This document shows, piece after piece, positions 28,801 through 35,472 of a DNA stretch of 64,000 nucleotides. The notes under the pieces are model-generated. The model saw only the letters and a list, made by a program, of their open reading frames with translations. It was not told the origin of the DNA and did not search any database. The stretch covers positions 124,001 through 188,000 of the forward strand of contig CAJYGB010000033.1 of NCBI GenBank assembly GCA_913774355.1. Direction: 5' to 3'. The position numbers were made by a program, and so were the translations under genes. The stretch's first letter is position 1. Every line of letters starts with the position of its first letter. The DNA comes from an uncultured Chryseobacterium sp. Its GTDB lineage: Bacteria > Bacteroidota > Bacteroidia > Flavobacteriales > Weeksellaceae.

Positions 28801-29482
28801 AAGTTTGATTTTGAGTTGCAGAGTTATTTTGGATATACCCAAAATTCCGTTTAATTTTTATAGGACGATAGGGCAAGGTTACTACACTGTTCTCATTTTC
28901 ATTAAAAACTGAATAGTCATATACAAATACTCCCGATTCACCGCCTGGAAGCTTGTAGAAATATCGATCACTCATTGCATCTTGTTCATCAATAAAGGTT
29001 GTTGTCATAAACGTCTCAAAATCTAAAGCCCCTTTAAGATTACCACTGCTACACTCGTAATCTAAATAATGATCTTCTAAATCCTGCAACACTTCTGCTG
29101 AATTGTTGTACTTTCTTACTGTACTCTTAGCCTCATCCCTTCTTCCGTTGGTTGTACGTGAAATAAGCCCTTTTCCATTAAATACCCATCCCAAGCCAAC
29201 TTCAGATGCAATGTCATTCACTTTAATACCGGATGCATGGTAAGAAATCGATAGAGGAAGGGTAAGTTTTTTGCCTTTTATAGTGTATAAAGGAATATCG
29301 ATATTGGGTACCCCAGTACTAAAATCTACCGGTATTTCTCCATACCTCATAAAGTTCTGCGCCTGAGGGGATGCCGGAATAATTTGAGGAAGTTGGTAAT
29401 TCTGAGAGCTTTGTCCATTGGTGACAATACTTATTAGTAGAAGCAAAACTTTAAATAAATTTGCCAGATAATTTTTTCTCAT
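25877..29482 (-). CDS. Large exported SpvB/YD-repeat-like protein
   Basis: A 1201-residue exported protein (signal ending at ...LLLISIVTNG). The N-terminal part IPVDFSTGVPNIDIPLYTI and PLSISYHASGIKVNDIASEVGLGWV resembles the start of SpvB/TcB-type and insecticidal-toxin-like shells. Later there are YD-like repeats, and the end is GQTEYYDYDAFGRLKEVYI. A CCSCTAPATTCHLAGNC cluster occurs near residue 715. It is placed between the T9SS-sorted gene (2-bp gap) and the Rhs gene (10-bp gap), so the three are one operon. It probably helps form or present the Rhs shell; the role is inferred. Confidence 0.75.
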   Translation of the reverse strand: MRKNYLANLFKVLLLLISIVTNGQSSQNYQLPQIIPASPQAQNFMRYGEIPVDFSTGVPNIDIPLYTIKGKKLTLPLSISYHASGIKVNDIASEVGLGWVFNGKGLISRTTNGRRDEAKSTVRKYNNSAEVLQDLEDHYLDYECSSGNLKGALDFETFMTTTFIDEQDAMSDRYFYKLPGGESGVFVYDYSVFNENENSVVTLPYRPIKIKRNFGYIQNNSATQNQTFEITDENGNIFTFTPYTVNDNSSEWYVTKIISADGTDKITFNYTPVNNVSGIGQTSCIYRGRVQNYWTMPCTPELGGDMYYQSTPGTEYSTPFLNSIETDQETITFTYDNRNDFNGMKRLKTISISSKMSPNVINRKIQFYEKYFGTANEDRRLGLDYLTIYSPGNTEIEKYSFKYNESTMLPPYPQKMNQMKFNEDFWGYSNGNNKTTNIPVDYIRFSNSDQNIYGANRDADQLNGLASACMLQEIKYPTGGKTVFEFSRFFSDNLYPYREYDWQKKGFLGGFRVDKISNFRSENDSNPEIKSYTYANPRYNAPQSKYFRTDQGFFDRVDFPPPTEMGQTQKDPCWVKYNDDMVYSNPIILMDVAPGLPIMYTEVTEYLGTATNNAGKTIYYYGEPYSPSDYENNDHPYQWEAAFNYHPYHYDHGNFNPINIKKNVYDSTDKILYQEINHYNSYFKNTFTTGIKFSHGVLYRTLDAFLSLYSSISANGPVACCSCTAPATTCHLAGNCMEGAINYRNSIAAIDTKAIQEAILLESSVRKTYDRLNPNKFVTDSIHYVYNQHNLKIKETTTINSRGENLLTQYKYPYDFSSSQPYSSMLTKHILSPVIEQTLSNTTLNKQLQKTQTSYKDWGNNIIEPEIVKAQMDAASPLENRIRYLSYDSKANPLTVKKEVGNPLTYLWGYNKTLPIAAVENAKYVSETINNDLNVSYSGLQIPPGNINQELGTFTITEEKDYKIDRIYERYPENYSVMYQTSFQNMNNSSGTVSFTDTTPVSGNFYTYTSPSVHLKPGTYKVKLTNIGYNGYQGQIENNFNFTVYNAVEASVPFHTSFEEESVDISSAYAMTGKVSHTGAYIVNLPPAALGYDKVIVSYWGKSGASSPWQYVENTVTLGSSQNYSIGSNYTYIDEVRVYPVDARMKTYTYDPFYKTQTSIMNENGQTEYYDYDAFGRLKEVYIMEGNTKKTIKTTNYHYKP

Positions 29483-29484
29483 GG

Positions 29485-31038
29485 TTATTTCTTAATTAAT
29501 TTAGTACTCGCCGTTTTTCCATTATCCGTTTTCACCGATACCAGGTAAGCTCCCTGAACAAGAGGCTGCGTGTTGATCTTGGTTACTTTATTTTTTGTCT
29601 TGATACTCTGAAGCTGTCTTCCGCCCATATCATACATTACAATATCAGCTTCTTTGAAATCGAAGCCAATTTCGACATAAGCATAATCTGACACAGGATT
29701 CGGATAAATCTTGATATCTTTCTTCTCAATCAGCTGATCGATCTGTTTATCGCCAAGCTTTACGATCTTCCAGTTTTCCTTACCAAGTTCTTCAGCGCTG
29801 GTTCCGGCAAGGATAATCGAGCCGTCGCGGTTCAGCTTAATATCCGAAAGCCGCTCTTCTTTTTTCCGTGACTCTCCTTTTACATGCTTCCGCCATTGTT
29901 CGTTGCCATTCTGGTCCAGATAGAGCATCCAGAAGGTTTCATCATCGGTTTCTACTTTTCCTTCCGCCTGTGTGTAACCACCAAGCAAATATCCTTTTGC
30001 TGAGTGATCATCGGAATTCAACAGAACGCTCATTCCCATCAACATATCCCTGTTCTTGAAATTGTAGGATTTCTGCCAGATTTCTTCTCCTTTCAAATTT
30101 GTAGCGATCAACCATAGATCAGTACCTTCTTCAATGCCTACGGTTTTATTTCCTGATTTTTCAGACCTGGATTCGCCGCCGATCAGGAAACCGGTGGAAG
30201 TCATCGCGAGGGTCCTTAAATGGTCATCTCCCTTTCCGCCGAAATTTTTTTCCCATTCTACCTTGTTTTCTCTAGAAAGTTTTACCACCCAAAAATCTCC
30301 TTCACCATAGTTTTCGGTTCGCTTCGAGCCACCTTCACCGCTTCTTGAATAGATCCCTAGCAATACTCCGCCATCTACAGTTGGGATCATCTTCTGCACC
30401 TCATCCAATCCTTTACCTCCTAAAGTAATCTTAGACACCACCTTCCCGTTTTTATCCAATCTTACGATTAAAACATCTTTTGAACCGTAATTCTTCTCTG
30501 TTCCCTGAGCAGAACCTGAAGCTATGTTACCTGCTACAAAAAAACCGAAATCTGTGGTCTGTACAGCAGCCCGCGCTTCTTCATCGGCTGCTCCACCAAT
30601 GGTCCTCTGCCAGAGCTCATCGCCAAATTCGTTGATGCGGATAAGCCAGAGGTCCGAACCGCCTTTTGAATCCTCTTTTTTATCTAATCCTTTATTACTC
30701 CATGAAGTGCCTGCGAGAAGAAAACCTCCCTCCTGGGTATTTACCGTTGCGGCGAGATAATCGTGATTTTTACCGGAAAATTTCTTTTCCCAAATTTCTT
30801 CTCCGCTTTGGTTCAGCTTTATTACCTTGTAATCGTAGCCGTAATTTTCTCCCGTTTGCGGATCTGCAACTGGCCGGATTGAACTTCCGGTTATTAAATA
30901 CTGATTATCGATGGTTGAGGTTACCTGAGATAGAAAATTCTGCGTCGGGGATGGGATGTCTTTCTGCCAAACCACTTCCTGGGCAAAAAATCCTGAAATC
31001 GTGTACATGGTAAGTACACTGACAAAGATTTTTTTCAT
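29485..31038 (-). CDS. T9SS type A sorting-domain protein with repeated propeller-like blades
   Basis: A 517-residue protein: signal MKKIFVSVLTMYTISGFFA; repeated segments of GG-x-D-x-W-x-x-K/R pattern (e.g. GGSDLWLIRINEFGDELWQ, GEGDFWVVKLSRENKVEWE, GTDLWLIATNLKGEEIW), consistent with a beta-propeller. The C-terminal T9SS type A domain begins IKIYPNPVSDYAYVEI (about residue 443) and ends in KLIKK. It is secreted through the type IX system and probably surface-attached. It is first in the operon, ahead of two large Rhs-type proteins that lack such a domain. Confidence 0.85.
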   Translation of the reverse strand: MKKIFVSVLTMYTISGFFAQEVVWQKDIPSPTQNFLSQVTSTIDNQYLITGSSIRPVADPQTGENYGYDYKVIKLNQSGEEIWEKKFSGKNHDYLAATVNTQEGGFLLAGTSWSNKGLDKKEDSKGGSDLWLIRINEFGDELWQRTIGGAADEEARAAVQTTDFGFFVAGNIASGSAQGTEKNYGSKDVLIVRLDKNGKVVSKITLGGKGLDEVQKMIPTVDGGVLLGIYSRSGEGGSKRTENYGEGDFWVVKLSRENKVEWEKNFGGKGDDHLRTLAMTSTGFLIGGESRSEKSGNKTVGIEEGTDLWLIATNLKGEEIWQKSYNFKNRDMLMGMSVLLNSDDHSAKGYLLGGYTQAEGKVETDDETFWMLYLDQNGNEQWRKHVKGESRKKEERLSDIKLNRDGSIILAGTSAEELGKENWKIVKLGDKQIDQLIEKKDIKIYPNPVSDYAYVEIGFDFKEADIVMYDMGGRQLQSIKTKNKVTKINTQPLVQGAYLVSVKTDNGKTASTKLIKK

Positions 31039-31512
31039 GTTTTATATTTAAGTGTGTTATTAATTTTTAAAATCAGGAAGACTCAGTCGCGGTAATTTAT
31101 TATAATTGAAGTATTACTTTCTTCAAATGCAACCATGCGGCATGAAGCGCATGTTGATCAATAAACGGTACTTTGTCTATCATGATTGGTTTTTCTGCAC
31201 TAAATATAATAAATAAATCCAATGCGAATGAAAAATTTACATATCATTGATTTTTAGATATTGTACCAATCTCAAAATATACTAAAATTACAAACTTTAA
31301 ACCTTACACTATTCAATTTACGATTGAGATACAACACCGATAAAATATGTTTTCCCATTTCCTGAAAGCATTTTTAGAATAGTATTCTCTGAAATACATA
31401 CGATAAAAGTAATATAAATGCAAAATATTAAATGATGGTAAAAACATAACCATACATCCATACTTCTCATAAAAAGACATACATTCATTTGAAATTTTGT
31501 TCCTGTCATATG
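31039..31512 (-). other. Intergenic region upstream of the toxin operon
   Basis: About 475 bp of AT-rich DNA with no convincing gene. A 74-codon reading frame here (31313-31537) has no family likeness and runs into the terminator. It presumably carries the operon's promoter, but I could not find a full TAnnTTTG element. Confidence 0.5.
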
Positions 31513-31563
31513 AAAATTCCGGAGCCCAATCAGTCAATTCTGATCAGATTCCGGAATTTTTAT
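31513..31563. terminator. Terminator downstream of ctlX
   Basis: An 11-bp inverted repeat AAAATTCCGGA/TCCGGAATTTT contains an inner ATCAG/CTGAT stem; it is T-rich on both sides and lies 36 bp after the ctlX stop. Confidence 0.8.
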
Positions 31564-31598
31564 CGTTCAGGTAAAACCTGCATATTAAAACCTTAGTA

Positions 31599-32522
31599 TT
31601 ATTTTTTCGGCAGGAAAACCTCAGCCAGCATACAGCGTGCGCTTCCGCCGCCATTCACTTCGATGGTATTCAGGTCCGAGTGGATGATTTCGCAGTATTT
31701 TTCGATAGTGGCGATCTGGTCTTTTGCCAAAGATTTATAGGCTGTTTCGCTCATTACCAAAAATTTCTGCCCGTCTTTGTTCTGTACTTGCAGCATATTG
31801 CCCGCAAACTGCTGCATCTGGTCTTCGGAAATTTCGATGATTTCTTTTCCTGAATTTTTAATGGTTTCAATCACTTTGCTTCTTTCCAGCTCATTATCGA
31901 TACATTCCAGGCAGATGACAACAAACTGATCCGCCACACACATCATGACATTGGTATGATAGATCGGCAGCCTTTCTTCCCCTACAGTCTGAAATGAATG
32001 AAATACCACCGGTGTAAAACCATACTTTTCACAGAATTCCCTGAAAAGGTTTTCATCCAGCCTCAGGGAGACCGAACCATAAGCGATTTTATGATCATGG
32101 TCGAAAATCATGCTGCCGGTACCTTCCAGGAAATGTCCCTGGGTTTCAGGTAAAGACCAGTCGTCGATTTCAGCGACTTCAAATCCCTGTTTTTTAATCG
32201 TTTCAATAATGTCTTCCCTTCTTTCGACTCTCCTGTTGGAGGCGAACATTGGATACAATACTACTTTTCCGTCCCGGTGGAAGCTCACCCAGTTGTTCGG
32301 GAAGATAGAATCCGGCGTATGCGGGTCCAGGGTATCTTTTATGGTGATGACATTGATGCCTTTGCTTCTCAGTTTTTCAACGAACATTTTAAATTCCGAC
32401 AATGCCTTAAACTGGATGTCAAAACCTTTCTGCTCAGTCTGGAAATAATTGTTTTTTGCGGTTTCTTCGTTAAAGCCAAATGCAATGGGCTCTATCATAA
32501 GTACGGTATCTGTAGTCTGCAT
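31599..32522 (-). CDS. ctlX: Citrulline utilisation hydrolase CtlX family
   Basis: A 307-residue member of the amidinotransferase/arginine-deiminase fold. The N-terminus MIEPIAFGFNEETAKN and the block GHFLEGTGSMIFDH (with the general-base region) are typical of CtlX. Other family motifs are YHTNVMMCVADQFVV with the catalytic His and GGGSARCMLAEVF with nucleophile Cys297. The expected reaction is hydrolysis of citrulline, or of a related guanidino/ureido amino acid, to the ornithine level, in the cytoplasm. A DDAH-like enzyme lies nearby on the same strand, pointing to an arginine/citrulline catabolic function. The leader carries an 8-bp tandem repeat. Confidence 0.88.
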   Translation of the reverse strand: MQTTDTVLMIEPIAFGFNEETAKNNYFQTEQKGFDIQFKALSEFKMFVEKLRSKGINVITIKDTLDPHTPDSIFPNNWVSFHRDGKVVLYPMFASNRRVERREDIIETIKKQGFEVAEIDDWSLPETQGHFLEGTGSMIFDHDHKIAYGSVSLRLDENLFREFCEKYGFTPVVFHSFQTVGEERLPIYHTNVMMCVADQFVVICLECIDNELERSKVIETIKNSGKEIIEISEDQMQQFAGNMLQVQNKDGQKFLVMSETAYKSLAKDQIATIEKYCEIIHSDLNTIEVNGGGSARCMLAEVFLPKK

Positions 32523-32553
32523 AGTTTGGGTTTTAGGGTTGTTGAGTTTTAAT

Positions 32554-32593
32554 GTTTTAGTGTTTTAGTGTTTTAGTGTTTTAGTGTTTTAGT
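32554..32593 (-). repeat. Tandem repeat of an 8-bp unit (x5) in the ctlX leader
   Basis: Five perfect copies of GTTTTAGT (plus strand) lie between the ctlX -7 element and its start codon, 31 bp before the ATG, with a partial diverged copy nearer the gene. Such a repeat can change length by slippage. Confidence 0.9.
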
Positions 32594-32594
32594 G

Positions 32595-32602
32595 CAAATT
32601 TA
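32595..32602 (-). promoter_or_regulatory. -7 promoter element of ctlX
   Basis: TAAATTTG on the minus strand, directly abutting the 8-bp repeat, so the transcript would begin inside the repeat. No clear -33 element was found. Beyond it the gap to 32892 holds only a flanking repeat. Confidence 0.6.
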
Positions 32603-32664
32603 CTTTTTATAGGTTTATCGTATGAAATGAGAACCTTATAAAATTTAATTGCCGATCTGATTAT

Positions 32665-32770
32665 ATTTTTAACTGAAATCGGAAAAAACATCAATCATCC
32701 TCTCAATTAACTCTTTAACTCCAAGCCTCTCACTCTCAAACGCTCCAACACTTCCACTCACAAGCCTCTA
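32665..32770 (+). repeat. Imperfect direct repeat flanking the four-helix-bundle gene
   Basis: ATTTTTAACTGAAAT..GAAAAAACATCAAT followed by a pyrimidine-rich CTCTCAATTAACTC block resembles the sequence at 33187-33305 (ATTTTTAACTAAAAT..GAAAAAATATCAAT then CTCTTAAACTC). The two copies bracket the gene at 32893-33180. Confidence 0.5.
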
Positions 32771-32892
32771 TTGCTTATTGAAATGTATTTTTTGTTTTAT
32801 TAATGAAATGTGCACCAATTTTTTGATTGAATCATCATATTCACCAACATTCCGATTATTTGATTGTAATGATTATTTAATATTCTAAACTG

Positions 32893-33180
32893 TTATTCGT
32901 TAATATATTGACAGGCTAATGCAAATTGGAGCCATGTCTGAGTTTCTCGGGCTTGTCCTTCGGAATCTGTGAGTTTGGCAATAAAAGATTTTTCATACTT
33001 TCTTTTGCCCCACGCCTCACTTATGTTCGCTGCAACCGAACATGAGGATCTTCTGATCTGGTCTGTCAGAGAGTAGATTTCTTCTTTGGGAAACGTTTTT
33101 GAAATCCCATAGATCTTCATGGCAGCTTCAAAAGATTTCAGATAGACCTTCAGATCCTGATGGAATTTAATTGTTGACAT
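32893..33180 (-). CDS. Four-helix bundle protein (S23/IVS family)
   Basis: A 95-residue protein: KFHQDLKVYLKSFEAAMKIY, PKEEIYSLTDQIRRSSCSV and AANISEAWGKRKYEKSF are the hallmark segments of the four-helix bundle family first seen in 23S rRNA intervening sequences. Members are usually about 115-125 residues, so the last helix is shortened here (ends LACQYINE). It is not in an rRNA gene. Similar sequences flank it, and it separates two amidinohydrolase genes, as if inserted. Function unknown. Confidence 0.85.
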   Translation of the reverse strand: MSTIKFHQDLKVYLKSFEAAMKIYGISKTFPKEEIYSLTDQIRRSSCSVAANISEAWGKRKYEKSFIAKLTDSEGQARETQTWLQFALACQYINE

Positions 33181-33310
33181 CTTTGTATTTTTAACTAAAA
33201 TAGAAAAAATATCAATAACTTTTTCACCAATCCGATAACAACAGAAACCCTTACTCTATTACTCTTAAACTCTTCCACGCTCCGGCGCACTCTCACACTT
33301 TCAAACCTGC

Positions 33311-34225
33311 TTATTCCCTCACCAATGGCATGGTAGAACACCTCAGCAATCCGCCCATCTTGGAAATTTCGCGGTACGGGATTTCTTCGACGATCATTCC
33401 CCATTCGTTACGGAGATGACTGTTCATTCTGGTGAATGTTGTGTCTGAAACCACAATTTCCGGGGAGATGGAAAAAATATTCGGGTTCATTTCAAACATT
33501 TCCTCAGCTGTTACATGGAAGCAGTTTTCTTCGCCGAAAATATCGATGATCAGACGGTAATCGCTTTCGTCCACAAATCCTTCTTTGTAAATGATGCACT
33601 TATCTGTTCCGACAGGATTAAAGGTGCAGTCCAGATGCAGGATGCCTTCATACGGAATCTTGTCGTTCTTTTTTAATTCCAGATCGATGATTCTTTTTTT
33701 AGGGAAATATTCCTTCAGGATTTCAATGGCATATTCGTTGGTTCTTGCCGTTTTATAATTTCGGTAATCTTCGCTAAAACAGGTTCCGATAAACAAAAAG
33801 TCATCCCATACGATCACGTCACCACCTTCAATGTGAGCTGTTTCCGGAAGGTTGATGATTTTTCTCCATGCTACTTTTTCAAAAACTGTTTTGTAAGCTT
33901 CCTGTTCGTCCGCACGGTCTGCAATGACGTTGGAGATAATCATTTTATCATCAATCACGAAGGCCACATCCCTTGCGAAAACCTGGTTGTAATCTTCAAT
34001 AATATCCGGTCGAAGCACTTCTACATCATATTTCTTTAAGACCGTCTCAAAAGCGTCCATTTCTTTGATGATCTCCGATTCCTTCGGATACAGATTGTTT
34101 TCAATGGAATAATATGATTTAGCGTCATAACTTTCCAGCAGTGTAGGAACCGGTCCCATGGACTTGGGCTGCCCTAAAACCACTGATTTCAGCCTGCCTG
34201 TTTCGTTTTTTATATTTAGTTTCAT
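33311..34225 (-). CDS. Dimethylarginine dimethylaminohydrolase/amidinotransferase-fold protein
   Basis: A 304-residue enzyme of the arginine deiminase superfamily. Seen: the substrate loop near GQPKSMGPVPTLLESYD, FARDVAFVIDD, the HIEGGDVIVWDD block with the active-site acidic residue, the catalytic His in GILHLDCTFNPV, and nucleophile Cys296 in GGLLRCSTMPLVRE. It likely hydrolyses an arginine derivative to citrulline. It would then feed the CtlX-type enzyme encoded 790 bp downstream; this pathway link is inference. A TATATTTG promoter element lies 20 bp upstream. Confidence 0.82.
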   Translation of the reverse strand: MKLNIKNETGRLKSVVLGQPKSMGPVPTLLESYDAKSYYSIENNLYPKESEIIKEMDAFETVLKKYDVEVLRPDIIEDYNQVFARDVAFVIDDKMIISNVIADRADEQEAYKTVFEKVAWRKIINLPETAHIEGGDVIVWDDFLFIGTCFSEDYRNYKTARTNEYAIEILKEYFPKKRIIDLELKKNDKIPYEGILHLDCTFNPVGTDKCIIYKEGFVDESDYRLIIDIFGEENCFHVTAEEMFEMNPNIFSISPEIVVSDTTFTRMNSHLRNEWGMIVEEIPYREISKMGGLLRCSTMPLVRE

Positions 34226-34244
34226 AAAGAATTATGCAATGCTA

Positions 34245-34252
34245 CAAATATA
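34245..34252 (-). promoter_or_regulatory. -7 element of the DDAH-like gene
   Basis: TATATTTG on the minus strand, 20 bp before the ATG, fits TAnnTTTG. Confidence 0.55.
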
Positions 34253-34518
34253 AGTAAAGGGCTGAATCTGGAAAACTTTCGGGCCTGTTTTAGCGGATTA
34301 CAGAGAGATAATTCTACCATTGTCTGCGATACCAGTTTTTTATTGATGCCATATCAAATATCTTTATATTTTATCTCTGTAGGAAGTACTTTTCACAGAT
34401 ATTTTTTTAATGCCTTATTTTTTTATGATTTTTTGACTGAAATTCAATTTAAATTCATACTTTAGTGATATATTATTTGTGTTAAATAACTCAACATCAA
34501 TCATTAAACCCATTTATT

Positions 34519-34680
34519 ATGAAAACAAAGAATGCTGTGCTTAAAAATGCACAAAAACTTGGAAGGGATCAGCAAAAAAACATTATCGGAGGTGCTTCTG
34601 CAGCAAGACGCTGCTGTGAGTGGAATGATACCACAGGAGCCTGTACCATCTGGGTATGCGACCGTTGCCAATGTCCTTAA
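34519..34680 (+). CDS. Double-glycine leader peptide (bacteriocin-like), Cys-rich core
   Basis: A 53-residue ORF: leader MKTKNAVLKNAQKLGRDQQK, then NIIGG at residues 21-25. The 28-residue core ASAARRCCEWNDTTGACTI...CDRCQCP has six cysteines. The LxxxQxxxIxGG pattern is that of peptides cut by C39-peptidase ABC exporters; such bacteriocin-like genes are frequent in Chryseobacterium. No modification or export gene is adjacent, so these must be encoded elsewhere. The AT-rich 34226-34518 region upstream has only a loose TAnnnTTTG. The core may act as an antimicrobial or signal; unproven. Confidence 0.75.
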   Translation: MKTKNAVLKNAQKLGRDQQKNIIGGASAARRCCEWNDTTGACTIWVCDRCQCP

Positions 34681-34896
34681 TCAACGTGAATCTGAAGTAT
34701 AAAACATGTTAAAAGCCGGAAAACGGAAGTTGGATGTGAGAAGTTTTTTCTACTAAGAGGCCAATTAGCTTTGATATCAAATGATATTCAGTTAAAGGTA
34801 AATCTATTTACATGTCTGATTACCTTCCTGCTTTTTTATTTTGTCAGATTACTGATAACAAATCAATGCTCTCAAAATTACTTTAGTCAAATTAAA

Positions 34897-34927
34897 AACC
34901 TGTCACTTACGGCAGGTTCTTTTTTTT
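34897..34927. terminator. Terminator between the peptide and the membrane-protein gene
   Basis: Stem AACCTG/CAGGTT with a 10-nt loop is followed by CTTTTTTTT on the plus strand; it overlaps the stop codon of the minus-strand gene, which it could also terminate. Confidence 0.7.
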
Positions 34928-35392
34928 CACTTTACGGTCTTTGAAATATCTTTTTGATAGAGAAATTACTGCAATAACATTACAGATCAGCTGAGCAGGA
35001 ACAAAGGTTCTTCGGAACAGCATGCTGAAGTCATTGGCTTCCTTGTAGATGAATGGTACCCACCGTTCTTCGGTTTCGTAAGCGTACAGATAATATACGG
35101 TAGATGCTCTGAATATCAGAAGCAATACGGAGACGAACAGCAATGTGGAAACCGACTGTTTTGTGGAAATAAGAATGATAAAACTGAACGCACAGATAAA
35201 GCAGATGATCATTTCCATCTGGTAAAAGATCACATTCACCAGTCCATAAGTCGGATGATCATCTTTTGGCTTGGTATGCAGCATTTCCAGGAAATCGAAG
35301 GTTTCGATCAGAAAAATCAGTCCGTAAAGAATATACAGGACAATAAGAATTCGTATCATATTTTTTGCCGGGTATTGCGGTGTATTTTCCAT
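34907..35392 (-). CDS. Hypothetical four-span membrane protein
   Basis: A 161-residue protein with four hydrophobic segments (about 13-30, 55-75, 80-100 and 132-147), a short amphipathic stretch between the third and fourth and a very basic tail (KRYFKDRKVKKKNLP). No family was recognised. It lies 80 bp downstream of citrate synthase, behind that gene's terminator, so it is probably a separate transcript. Confidence 0.7.
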   Translation of the reverse strand: MENTPQYPAKNMIRILIVLYILYGLIFLIETFDFLEMLHTKPKDDHPTYGLVNVIFYQMEMIICFICAFSFIILISTKQSVSTLLFVSVLLLIFRASTVYYLYAYETEERWVPFIYKEANDFSMLFRRTFVPAQLICNVIAVISLSKRYFKDRKVKKKNLP

Positions 35393-35420
35393 ACTTTAAA
35401 TTACGAAAATTCCGCACAAT

Positions 35421-35453
35421 AAAAAATCCCGAAGCAGAAACTCCGGGATTTTT
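35421..35453 (-). terminator. Terminator of the citrate synthase gene
   Basis: Stem AAAAATCCCG/CGGGATTTTT with T runs on both sides, 20 bp after the gltA stop. Confidence 0.85.
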
Positions 35454-35472
35454 ATATAAGTTGAGATATTGC

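Noticed and set aside
31313..31537. A 74-codon frame upstream of the toxin operon
   Set aside because: No recognisable domain, low-complexity aromatic-rich composition, and it overlaps the ctlX terminator.
34300..34380. Inverted repeat ACAGAGAGATAA/TTATCTCTGT as a riboswitch upstream of the GG peptide
   Set aside because: The loop is about 60 nt, the stem is imperfect and no known riboswitch motif is recognisable.
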